Counted from the stretch's first letter, positions 1 to 5,411 are shown. The stretch is DNA of 5,411 bases from Dehalococcoidia bacterium SM23_28_2 (GCA_001303545.1 LJUA01000103.1:1-5411); one strand, 5' to 3'. The notes: generated by a model from the sequence alone, not told the origin. Numbers and translations: made by a program.

Positions 1-1
1 G

Positions 2-814
2 CAGGATAGGCCGGAGGTCAAGAGCGCTCGTAAAGCTATCGGCGAGTGGGAGTTGGTAAGGCAGGCGCTTGCTCTCCAGGCGCCGGAGGGATACTGGGGC
101 GACAGCATCGATAAGCCCTACGGAGCCCGACGCACCAGCGGGTACTTCACGCTGCTGGCGAATGTGGGCCTGGAATGCAACGAGAGCATCGACAAGGCCA
201 CCGATTATCTCTTTCAACGTAGCCAGAGCATAAAGGACGGCGGGTTTTCCATCGAGGCCAGGCAGAGGTCCGCCTACTGCTTGACCGGCTACCTGGTGCG
301 CGCCTTATTGCACTTCGGCTTCCTAGGCGACCCGCGTCTGGATACGGCCATCGATAATCTGGTGAGGACAGCCGGGGAGCCCGCTCGTCTCGACTGCATC
401 CAGAACCAAAGGAAGCCCTGCCAGTGGGGGATGGTCAAGATGCTTTCGGCCTTCGCTGAGATACCCGAGGCTGAGCGGTCACGCGGGGTGAAAGCGGCCA
501 TTGGCAGTTTGGCCGACCAACTGCTCGATTATCCATTCGACTTCCAGGGCAGAGAGAAACGCTGGCTCAGCTTCGGCTTTCCCTATGAGTACCAAAGCGA
601 CCTCTTGGACATGCTGATGGTGCTGGCCAAACTTGGCTACGGGAAGGATTCGCGCTTCAGGGCCTACGCCCAGCTCGTCTTGTCAATGCAGGACGAAAAG
701 GGCCGCTGGGTGAAACGGGCTGGCAGTCGTATCGTCGATGTGGGCAAGAATGGCCGGCCTAACAAGTGGATTACCCTAAACGCCCTACGGGTGTTGAAGG
801 CGATTTCGGAATAA
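2..814 (+). CDS. Terpenoid cyclase/prenyltransferase-like alpha/alpha-toroid protein, 5'-truncated
   Basis: The frame is open from the first complete codon at position 2 to TAA at 812-814, giving 270 visible residues with the N-terminus off the left edge. A TTG at 53 could be read as a start, but the sequence before it is equally protein-like and has no ribosome site, so I treat the gene as partial. The protein shows repeated helical-hairpin units, each with a Q-x-(D/E)-G-x-W/F type turn: APEGYWG, IKDGGFS, a PCQWG segment and MQDEKGRW near the end. This is the pattern of the terpenoid cyclase/protein prenyltransferase toroid fold. The C-terminal KWITLNALRVLK block is typical of a group of roughly 300-residue bacterial proteins of unknown function. 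No DxDD or DCTAE cyclase motif is visible, so cyclase activity is not supported. I recall some database relatives carrying a misleading 'nitrogen fixation protein NifH' label; nothing NifH-like is present. Likely soluble. Convergent with the moaD-like gene. Confidence 0.8.
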   Translation, partial: QDRPEVKSARKAIGEWELVRQALALQAPEGYWGDSIDKPYGARRTSGYFTLLANVGLECNESIDKATDYLFQRSQSIKDGGFSIEARQRSAYCLTGYLVRALLHFGFLGDPRLDTAIDNLVRTAGEPARLDCIQNQRKPCQWGMVKMLSAFAEIPEAERSRGVKAAIGSLADQLLDYPFDFQGREKRWLSFGFPYEYQSDLLDMLMVLAKLGYGKDSRFRAYAQLVLSMQDEKGRWVKRAGSRIVDVGKNGRPNKWITLNALRVLKAISE

Positions 815-824
815 GTGTCCGCGA

Positions 825-1167
825 CTAAGGAAATGGCCAGCCGCTGCCGCCCGCGGCCGGGGGGATGATGGTGACTTCGTCGTCTGGCGTCACAGGGGTG
901 TCCAGCCCGCTGAGGTGACGGACATCCCTGCAGCCCGCTGAGGTGACGGACATCCCTGCCGTTCACGAACACGTTGATCGATGGGGTGATGTTGCCGTTC
1001 TCGTCCAGCAGGACGCGGGCAATGTTAGGCCGCAGCTCGCCCAACTGGCGCAGGAGATCGCGAACGGTGGCACCGTCCGGGAGGGTCACATCGATTTCCC
1101 GCTCGCCAGCTAGCTCTCGGAAAGAGGCATACAGTCGGACTACCGTGACGTGAGACGTAGGCCTCAC
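825..1167 (-). pseudogene. moaD: MoaD/ThiS-family sulfur-carrier protein, frameshifted by a 28-bp tandem duplication
   Basis: This is a beta-grasp, ubiquitin-like sulfur carrier. In the MoaD family a C-terminal Gly-Gly is adenylated and thiocarboxylated and donates sulfur to make the dithiolene of molybdopterin, the pterin of Mo and W enzymes. Residues 1-79 fit the family well: VRLYASFRELAG, a TLPDGATVRDLL segment, then INVFVNGRDVRHLSGL. After that leucine a second copy of a 28-bp unit (28 = 1 mod 3) shifts the frame. As written, the frame runs on for 88 low-quality, Arg/Pro-rich residues to a stop at 664, antisense to the end of the neighbouring gene. Deleting one copy restores a 104-residue protein ending at the TAG at 825-827, with the expected DDEVTIIPPAAGG tail. 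GTG at 1167 is chosen as start; GGAGG lies only 3 nt before it, so the exact start is uncertain. It lies 7 nt after aor, so it is probably co-transcribed. It could be a true pseudogene, a switchable allele or an assembly error. Confidence 0.82.
903..959. repeat. Perfect 28-bp direct tandem duplication
   Basis: Positions 903-930 and 931-958 are identical over all 28 bases, and base 959 continues the period for one more position. Identity stops at once on either side (902 vs 930; 932 vs 960). The unit lies inside the moaD-like gene and encodes, on the minus strand, the GRDVRHLSGL region. Complete identity suggests a recent duplication by replication slippage, or an assembly artefact. It is the sole cause of the frameshift. 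Confidence 0.97.
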
Positions 1168-1170
1168 CCA

Positions 1171-1175
1171 CCTCC
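1171..1175 (-). promoter_or_regulatory. Ribosome binding site GGAGG before the moaD-like gene, overlapping the aor stop
   Basis: The minus strand reads GGAGG from 1175 to 1171. Its first base is the last base of the aor TAG stop codon. The GTG at 1167 follows after a 3-nt spacer, which is shorter than usual, but no other in-frame ATG/GTG/TTG lies close by. The overlap points to translational coupling of the moaD-like gene to aor. Confidence 0.6.
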
Positions 1176-2974
1176 TAGATGATCTGCAGGGCCTTCAGCT
1201 TCTCCTCGGGCACTACGCCGTTCACCCAGCCGCGCGCCTCGTAGTACTCCTGGAGCATATTGTCCAGCTCGCAGACGTGTCCCTGAGAGGCGGGGCTCTG
1301 GGACGGTTCGTTGAGGAAGCGGGCGGGCAGGATGTCGGCGCCTTCGCCGATGCCGGCCAGGTTGTTGTAGTGGCGCTCGAGGTTGTAGATGCGCTCGCCG
1401 ATGGTGAGGATAGCGTCGGCGTCCATCGGGACGCCCACCATGGCCGAGTACTGGGCGGCGTAGTCGTCGGCGTTCTCGGCGTAGGTGGAGAACTTGCAGA
1501 CGCCGAGGGCGTCGGAGAGAGCCTGAAAGTCCTGGAACTGCTTGAGCAGCCTGGCCTTGCCCTGCCAGGCCAGGGGGTCAGTCTTCTCGGGGACGCCGAC
1601 GATCTCACTGGCTGGAGTGTAGCCTCGCAGGTGGCAGGCACCGCGATTGCTGGTGGCGAAGCCCAGTCCCATACCCTTCAGCCCGCGCGGGTCGTAGGCG
1701 GGCATGGTCTGGCCCTTGACCGACATGGCCATGCTGGGGTCGCCGAAGGCCTTGGCTGCCGGTTCGATGCCGTTGGCCAGGGTGTCGCCGATGCCCTCCC
1801 GCTTGGCTGTCTTGTGCACCAGCTCGACCATCTTGTCCACGTCGCTCCAGGCCACGCGCTCCTTGATCAACTCTTTCTCGCTGGCCTCCATGGTCATGGC
1901 CAGCACGTTGCCCATGTCGATGGTGTCGATGCCGTAGTCGTTGCAGAGGTCGATGAGGAAGGGAATGGAGTCGCGGTTGTCGTTGCCGCACTGAGCGCCG
2001 AAAGACCAGGCCGACTCGTATTCGACACTTTCCATGTGTACGTGGAACTTGCCGGGCTCGGTCTCGACCTCCTTCTTGCAGGCCACAGGGCAGGCGTGAC
2101 AGGTGGGGTTGTCCACCAGGATGGACTGCTGGATGTGGGCACCGCTGGTGTTGAAGGCGTTGGCGAAGCTGGTGAGCTGAGCGTTCTTGGTGGGCAAGGC
2201 GCCAATGGCGTTGACCGCCATCATAAGGCTGTTGGTGCCGTAGACCGACAATGCGCCCTTGCCAGGCCCAGTGGTGGGGCTTTCGTTGATGGCCTTGAGG
2301 GCGCTGTCGTGGGCCTTCTTGAATGCCTGCTGGTCCTTAGGCTTGGGCATCTTCTGGGCCGCCTTGATGACGAGAGCCTTGAGGTTCTTGCTGCCGCCCA
2401 CTGCGCCGACGCCGCCACGGCCAGACGCGCGATCGTTTTCGTTCATCCAGGCGGCGAAGCGCACCAGGTTCTCCCCCGCTTGGCCGATGGTCACCACGCT
2501 CACGTTCTCGCCGTGGCGCCCCAGAAGGATCTTGATGGTCTCGTGGGCATTCTTGCCCCACAGGTCGCTGGCGTCCTTCAGTTCGACGTTGCCATTCTCT
2601 ACGTAGGCGTAAACAGGCTTCTCTGCCTTCCCCTTGAAGATCAGGCCGTCGAGGCCGGCCCACCTCAAGCGGGCACCCGACCAGCCGCCGTGATGAGAAT
2701 CGGTGACAGTGCCAGTGAGGGGAGACTTAGTCACCACCGCCATCCGGCCGCTCATGCTGGCCTGCGTGCCGGTCAGGGGGCCGACGAGGAAGCAGATGAT
2801 ATTGTCCGGCGAAAGGGGGTCGACCTGAGGGCCGTTGTCGAAGACGTATTTGACGCCCAGGCCACGGCCGCCGATGTATTTGCGTGCATCCTCCTCGTTG
2901 ATCCCTTCGTACTTGATATCGCCGGTGGTCAGATCGATGCGCGCTATCCGGTCGGCGTATCCACCCAGTTCCAT
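1175..2974 (-). CDS. aor: Tungsten-containing aldehyde ferredoxin oxidoreductase (AOR family)
   Basis: Cytoplasmic anaerobic enzyme that interconverts aldehydes and carboxylic acids using a tungsten-bis-pterin centre, one [4Fe-4S] cluster and ferredoxin. From ATG 2974 it has 599 residues, close to the roughly 605 of Pyrococcus furiosus AOR. The N-terminal domain has YIGGRGLGVKY near 33-43, then SGRGGVGAVGGSKNLKA near 184-200, both typical of the family. Cluster cysteines form C292-x2-C295-x3-C299 (CHACPVAC), with the fourth at C493 in SDALGVC; the order and spacing match the archaeal enzyme. Pterin-loop motifs DYGID (near 346) and DALGVC (488-493) are present. The His of CHLRG (448) and a Glu in VEYES are likely the proposed catalytic pair. 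The ATG at 2974 is preferred over the one at 2980 because AAGGAG (2987-2982) is 7 nt from the former and 1 nt from the latter. It shares an operon with the moaD-like gene. The substrate within the family (AOR, FOR, GAPOR or other) cannot be told from sequence alone. Confidence 0.95.
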   Translation of the reverse strand: MELGGYADRIARIDLTTGDIKYEGINEEDARKYIGGRGLGVKYVFDNGPQVDPLSPDNIICFLVGPLTGTQASMSGRMAVVTKSPLTGTVTDSHHGGWSGARLRWAGLDGLIFKGKAEKPVYAYVENGNVELKDASDLWGKNAHETIKILLGRHGENVSVVTIGQAGENLVRFAAWMNENDRASGRGGVGAVGGSKNLKALVIKAAQKMPKPKDQQAFKKAHDSALKAINESPTTGPGKGALSVYGTNSLMMAVNAIGALPTKNAQLTSFANAFNTSGAHIQQSILVDNPTCHACPVACKKEVETEPGKFHVHMESVEYESAWSFGAQCGNDNRDSIPFLIDLCNDYGIDTIDMGNVLAMTMEASEKELIKERVAWSDVDKMVELVHKTAKREGIGDTLANGIEPAAKAFGDPSMAMSVKGQTMPAYDPRGLKGMGLGFATSNRGACHLRGYTPASEIVGVPEKTDPLAWQGKARLLKQFQDFQALSDALGVCKFSTYAENADDYAAQYSAMVGVPMDADAILTIGERIYNLERHYNNLAGIGEGADILPARFLNEPSQSPASQGHVCELDNMLQEYYEARGWVNGVVPEEKLKALQII

Positions 2975-2981
2975 GGCCATG

Positions 2982-2987
2982 CTCCTT
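2982..2987 (-). promoter_or_regulatory. Ribosome binding site AAGGAG for aor
   Basis: The minus strand reads AAGGAG from 2987 to 2982. Spacing is 7 nt to the ATG at 2974 but only 1 nt to the ATG at 2980. This decides the start in favour of 2974, a protein beginning MELGGYADR. Confidence 0.7.
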
Positions 2988-3028
2988 TCTCAGCGGCTCG
3001 CTGCAGCATTCTAGTGAAGAGCCACTCT

Positions 3029-3057
3029 ATTTTTGCGCATGGCGGGCCTCCTGACAA
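3029..3057 (-). promoter_or_regulatory. Candidate sigma70-type promoter for aor-moaD
   Basis: On the minus strand a -35 element TTGTCA (3057-3052, 5 of 6 to TTGACA) is followed by a 17-nt spacer and AAAAAT (3034-3029, 4 of 6 to TATAAT). Transcription would start near 3022, leaving a leader of about 48 nt before the ATG at 2974. Such a leader is too short for a known molybdenum/tungsten-cofactor riboswitch. Prediction from consensus only. Confidence 0.42.
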
Positions 3058-3066
3058 GAGCCAAAA

Positions 3067-3074
3067 TCGGCCGA
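3067..3074. promoter_or_regulatory. 8-bp palindrome between the divergent -35 boxes, possible operator
   Basis: TCGGCCGA is a perfect palindrome centred at 3070.5. The midpoint between the inner edges of the two candidate -35 boxes (3057 and 3085) is 3071. The placement suits a dimeric regulator acting on both promoters. Eight bases of palindrome are common by chance in GC-rich DNA, so this is weak evidence. Confidence 0.2.
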
Positions 3075-3084
3075 ACGGAGATGT

Positions 3085-3113
3085 TTGACACAGGCTTGAG
3101 TCTAAAGGATGAT
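3085..3113 (+). promoter_or_regulatory. Candidate sigma70-type promoter for the selenoprotein B-like gene
   Basis: A perfect -35 TTGACA (3085-3090) is followed by a 17-nt spacer and GATGAT (3108-3113, 4 of 6 to TATAAT). Transcription would start near 3120, about 54 nt before the ATG at 3174. This position also argues against any start codon upstream of 3120. Prediction from consensus only. Confidence 0.48.
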
Positions 3114-3161
3114 TCTTCCCAGACCCGAAGTGAATGCACTCGCAGGTCGCTCAATTCAGGC

Positions 3162-3167
3162 GGGAGG
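3162..3167 (+). promoter_or_regulatory. Ribosome binding site GGGAGG deciding the start at 3174
   Basis: GGGAGG lies 6 nt before the ATG at 3174, an ideal arrangement. The frame is open further upstream to 3033, but those residues (MRMAGLLTRAKIG and on) do not resemble the family and the likely promoter lies inside them. Confidence 0.75.
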
Positions 3168-3173
3168 TGGGAG

Positions 3174-4043
3174 ATGGTCGTCGATAGCTACAAGTGGCTG
3201 CCCGGTAGCTTTGCCAACTACTACAGAGCGCTCCCTCTACAGAAGGCGGATCCACTGCCCTGGACGCCGCTTGCCAAGCCCATCGAGGAGTGCCGCTTCT
3301 CCCTGGTCACCAGCGCCGGCCTCTACGTGAAGGGCAAGGAGCCACCGTTCGACCTGGAGAGAGAGCGGCAGGACCCCTTCTGGGGTGACCCCACCTATCG
3401 TACCATTCCCCGAGATGTCAAGCAGGAGGAGGTGGGGGTCGCGCATCTTCACATTAACAATGCCGATCTGGAGGCGGACATCAACATCGTCCTGCCCGTG
3501 CACCGCTTCTTGGAGCTGGAGGCGGCGGGCGAGATCGGCTCCCTGGCGCCTACCCACTACTCCTTCATGGGCTACCAGGGGTACCCGCGGAACACCGACG
3601 AGTGGGAGAACCACTACGGCCCCGAAATGGCCGCTCGCATGAAGGAGGAGGGGGTGGATGCCGCCCTCCTCACGCCCGTCTGACCGGACTGCTGCCTGAA
3701 CGTGCCCGTGCTGGCACGTGCAATCGAGGCCGCTGGTATCAGCACCGTCATGGTCACCGCGATGCCCGAGACGGGGGAGCGTTTGGGGGTTCCTCGCATC
3801 GTGGGCGTGGAGTTCCCCTTCGGCCATACGCTGGGGCATGCCGGCGACGGCGAGGAGCAGATGAAGGTCGTCCGCGACGCGCTGCGCGTCCTGCGGGATG
3901 CTCGCCAGCCGAACACAGTCGAGCATCTGCCCTACGAGTGGCCGGACGTCGAGCGCTGGAAGCAGGGGTGGCACCCCAGCGAGCCAGCGCCGATCATCGC
4001 CTGGCTGATAGAGCAGCGCCGCCGACAAGCGGCAGAAAAGTAG
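3174..4043 (+). CDS. GrdB/PrdB-like reductase, glycine/betaine/sarcosine/D-proline reductase selenoprotein B family, with in-frame UGA as selenocysteine
   Basis: In this family a selenocysteine is the redox centre that attacks the substrate in reductive cleavage (GrdB for glycine, betaine and sarcosine; PrdB for D-proline). Read through TGA 3681-3683, the protein is 289 residues with U170. Family blocks lie on both sides. Before the UGA: PLPWTPLAKPIEECRFSLVT near 27-46, GDPTYRTIP near 71-79, VAHLHINNADLEADINIVLP near 89-108, and IGSLAPTHYSFMGYQG near 121-136. The redox loop is LLTPV-U-P-D-C-C (165-174), with U170 and C173 forming a U-x-x-C pair where many relatives have C-P-x-C. After it come ARAIEAAGIST (181-191) and VEFPFGHTLGHAGDGEEQ (212-229). 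The length is nearer PrdB than the longer GrdB. No grdA, grdC, grdE or prdA lies in the window, so the substrate is unknown and classical glycine reduction is not supported. Probably cytoplasmic and the first gene of a unit with the HAD gene. If UGA is a plain stop, a 169-residue fragment lacking the redox motif results. No sel genes are in the window. Confidence 0.85.
3681..3719 (+). promoter_or_regulatory. UGA selenocysteine codon with downstream SECIS-like hairpin
   Basis: UGA at 3681-3683 is followed by a perfect 7-bp stem, ACGTGCC (3700-3706) with GGCACGT (3713-3719), closing the 6-nt loop CGTGCT (3707-3712). The loop begins 23 nt after the UGA and has G as its second base. Bacterial SECIS elements bound by SelB are small hairpins within the coding region shortly after the UGA, with a conserved G near the start of the apical loop; this one fits that general form. 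The loop is not identical to the E. coli fdhF loop, and no bulged U is obvious in the stem. Confidence 0.55.
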
Positions 4044-4052
4044 TCGCGTGCT

Positions 4053-4057
4053 GGAGG
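4053..4057 (+). promoter_or_regulatory. Ribosome binding site GGAGG for the HAD gene
   Basis: GGAGG ends 11 nt before the ATG at 4069. That spacing is rather long, and a weaker GAGAG lies nearer. The GTG at 4048 precedes this site and so cannot use it, which favours the ATG at 4069. Confidence 0.45.
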
Positions 4058-4068
4058 ACGGCGAGAGC

Positions 4069-4710
4069 ATGACGAAGGCCGTTCTGTGGGACCTAGACGG
4101 CGTTCTGGTGGACACGGCGCCCTTCCACTTCCAGGCCTGGCAGGAGCTGTTCCGATCGCTGGGGAAAGGCTTCACGGAAGCCGACTTTCGCCGCACCTTC
4201 GGCCTGAGAAACGATGCCATACTGAGCGACATCCTGGGCGAGCTCTCGCCCGCAGAGGTCGAGCGGCTGGCTCAGAGGAAAGAGGAGCTGTTCAGGGCTG
4301 GTATCGAAGGCAGGGTGACGGCTATCCCCGGAGCCGTGGAGCTCCTGCGGCGACTTCAGCGGAAGGGCAGGAAGATGGCCATCGTGTCCTCGGCTCCTGG
4401 CGAGAATGTCCGCGTGGTGCTCCGCTCCCTGGGGCTGGAGGGCATGTTCGAGGCGATCGTCGCTGAGGAGGATGCGCCGAGGGGAAAGCCCGACCCGCAG
4501 GGCTTCTTGGTGGCGGCGGAGAAACTGGGCGTGGAGGCAAAGGAGTGCGTGGTCATCGAGGACGCGCCAGGTGGGGTGGAGGCGGCAAAGAGAGCGGGAA
4601 TGCGCTGCATCGGCCTGACCAGCAGTCGGCCCAGGGAGGCGTTGGCTGACGCCGATCTGGTGGTGGATAGCCTGGAGGAGGACGCCGTCTATTCGTTCCT
4701 AGGGATATAG
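4069..4710 (+). CDS. HAD-superfamily hydrolase, subfamily IA, beta-phosphoglucomutase-like
   Basis: Soluble phosphotransferase/phosphatase of 213 residues, the usual size of the family. All four HAD motifs are visible. Motif I is D8-L-D10-G-V-L-V-D15-T, with D8 the nucleophile and D10 the general acid. Motif II is the serine in IVSS (107/108). Motif III is K140 in PRGKPDP, and motif IV is E164-D165 in VVIEDAPGGVEAAKRAGM, which binds Mg2+. Residues about 17-85 are a helical C1-type cap between motifs I and II. The DGVLVDT and EDAPGGVEAA forms are typical of beta-phosphoglucomutase and phosphoglycolate-phosphatase relatives; the substrate cannot be assigned. ATG 4069 gives the normal MTKAVLWDLDG start; GTG 4048 would add seven residues without a ribosome site. 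It lies 25 nt after the selenoprotein gene on the same strand, with no terminator or promoter seen between, so co-transcription is likely. Confidence 0.92.
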   Translation: MTKAVLWDLDGVLVDTAPFHFQAWQELFRSLGKGFTEADFRRTFGLRNDAILSDILGELSPAEVERLAQRKEELFRAGIEGRVTAIPGAVELLRRLQRKGRKMAIVSSAPGENVRVVLRSLGLEGMFEAIVAEEDAPRGKPDPQGFLVAAEKLGVEAKECVVIEDAPGGVEAAKRAGMRCIGLTSSRPREALADADLVVDSLEEDAVYSFLGI

Positions 4711-4718
4711 GGTTTTCT

Positions 4719-5411
4719 CTAGTAGACGACTTCTTCGGCGATCAGCCCTTCGATCTCTTCATTGGACATCCCCAGAAGCTTCCCTAGCACATATTGATTG
4801 TGCTGGCCCAGCAGGGGGGCGGGCCGGTCGGCTCGGGCTGGCGTGCGGGAGAACCGCCAGGGCGGGCCCAGCGTCAGGCGCTCGCCGATGGCCGGATGCT
4901 GCACGCGCTTGATGACGCCCCGCTCGCGAATCTGGGCGTCGCGGGAAAGCGCTGGCCCATCGAGGACGGGCGTGGCTGCCACGTCCACCTTCTGTAGCGC
5001 TTGGGTCACTTCCTCCTGGCTGCGGCTGGAAGTCCACTCGCCGATGATCTGGCCGAGGTCATCCTGGTTCTGCCAGCGGCTGTGGGCATCGGCGAACCTT
5101 TCGTCTGCCAGCCGGCTGTCCCCCACCACGTTGCGGAGGGCATCCCATTTGTAATCCCCCAGGCAGGGGTAACAGCTATGGGGGGCCATGATCTGGTCGC
5201 GGTTTCCTGCCCTGGCCTGCACTCGGCTGTTCATGCTGTAGTCCATGAAGACGTGGCCGATAAGGGCGCTGACCGCCTCTGTTGATGACAGGTCGATGTG
5301 CTGGCCCTTGCCGGTGCGTGCTCGATAGTGGAGCGCGGCCAGGATGGCGAAGGCCGAAGTGGTGCCCACCCGCAGGTCGACGGCGCCGCTGATGGGCAGG
5401 GGATGGCCCTC
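4719..5411 (-). CDS. Family III CoA-transferase (CaiB/BaiF type), C-terminal part
   Basis: Family III CoA-transferases move CoA between an acyl-CoA and a carboxylic acid through an aspartyl-CoA thioester (formyl-CoA:oxalate, carnitine and benzylsuccinate CoA-transferases among others). The frame is open to the right edge; 230 residues are seen of a protein usually near 400. The visible part begins EGHPLPISGAVDLRVGTTSAFAILAALHYR and continues RTGKGQHIDLSSTEA, the hallmark segment after the catalytic region. It ends with a typical tail: PAPLLGQHNQYVLGKLLGMSNEEIEGLIAEEVV. The catalytic Asp normally lies some 40-50 residues before the visible start, so it cannot be checked. A GTG at 5369 is not the start, because family sequence continues upstream of it. 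The substrate is unknown. It is convergent with the HAD gene at 8 nt and so belongs to a separate transcript whose promoter is off the window. Confidence 0.92.
   Translation of the reverse strand, partial: EGHPLPISGAVDLRVGTTSAFAILAALHYRARTGKGQHIDLSSTEAVSALIGHVFMDYSMNSRVQARAGNRDQIMAPHSCYPCLGDYKWDALRNVVGDSRLADERFADAHSRWQNQDDLGQIIGEWTSSRSQEEVTQALQKVDVAATPVLDGPALSRDAQIRERGVIKRVQHPAIGERLTLGPPWRFSRTPARADRPAPLLGQHNQYVLGKLLGMSNEEIEGLIAEEVVY

Noticed and set aside
664..824. C-terminal extension of the moaD-like frame as written, running antisense over the toroid-protein gene
   Set aside because: The Arg/Pro/His-rich sequence arises only from the 28-bp frameshift and resembles no MoaD C-terminus.
2978..2980. 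ATG at 2980 as the aor start
   Set aside because: The AAGGAG site would be only 1 nt away; the ATG at 2974 has correct 7-nt spacing. The difference is two residues.
1277..3088. Open frame of 603 codons on the + strand, antisense to almost the whole aor gene
   Set aside because: The product is a Val/Gly/Ala/Leu/Asp-rich string without any recognisable domain, as expected from the complement of a GC-rich gene. The AOR on the other strand has all its motifs and a ribosome site.
3033..3173. N-terminal extension of the selenoprotein gene from TTG 3033 or ATG 3039/3081
   Set aside because: The residues do not match the family, the candidate TTGACA promoter lies within the region, and an ideal GGGAGG precedes ATG 3174.
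3702..4043. Separate 113-residue gene starting at GTG 3702
   Set aside because: It is in the same frame as the upstream part, has no ribosome site, and starts in the middle of a conserved block directly after the redox motif. It is the 3' half of the selenoprotein gene.
3237..4232. Open frame of 331 codons on the - strand opposite the selenoprotein gene
   Set aside because: It crosses two real genes, has no domain-like sequence and no ribosome site. It exists only because the opposite frame has few stops in GC-rich DNA.
4698..4716. Small hairpin (CCTA/TAGG) followed by TTTT between the convergent HAD and CoA-transferase genes
   Set aside because: A 4-bp stem is too weak to support a rho-independent terminator call.

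Overview
The window (about 60% GC by eye) carries six protein-coding loci in two divergent and two convergent arrangements. It looks like chromosomal DNA of a free-living anaerobic bacterium. The gene content is a tungsten-type aldehyde ferredoxin oxidoreductase (AOR) with a MoaD-like partner, a GrdB-like reductase with an in-frame UGA, a family III CoA-transferase and a toroid-fold protein of a kind I associate with environmental Chloroflexota. That lineage is an inference from gene content and codon use. No rRNA, tRNA, CRISPR, IS element or phage gene was seen.

Layout. Positions 1-814 (+) hold the C-terminal part of a terpenoid-cyclase/prenyltransferase-like alpha/alpha-toroid protein whose start is off the window. 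Convergent to it, with a 10-nt gap, is a MoaD/ThiS-family sulfur-carrier gene (1167 down to 825, -). A perfect 28-bp tandem duplication breaks its frame. Immediately upstream on the same strand, 7 nt away, is the AOR gene (2974 down to 1175, -), so the two form an operon. A 199-bp divergent region (2975-3173) carries a candidate promoter in each direction and an 8-bp palindrome midway between the two -35 boxes.

Rightward from there runs a gene of the glycine/betaine/sarcosine/D-proline reductase selenoprotein B family (3174-4043, +). Its reading frame is interrupted only by TGA at 3681-3683. Reading that TGA as selenocysteine gives a continuous 289-residue protein with a U-P-D-C redox motif, and a 7-bp perfect hairpin with a 6-nt loop starts 17 nt after the UGA. 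This is the most notable item in the window. A HAD-superfamily phosphatase/phosphomutase gene follows after 25 nt (4069-4710, +), probably in the same transcript. Convergent with it, 8 nt away, is the C-terminal part of a family III (CaiB/BaiF) CoA-transferase (5411 down to 4719, -), which continues past the right edge.

How the genes may work together. AOR interconverts aldehydes and carboxylates using a tungsten-bis-pterin cofactor and ferredoxin; MoaD-type proteins donate sulfur for pterin synthesis, so aor-moaD is a coherent unit. The divergent selenoprotein is a second anaerobic redox enzyme. A shared regulatory region could coordinate the two, which would put a tungsten enzyme and a selenium enzyme at one locus. 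The link to the HAD enzyme and the CoA-transferase is positional only.
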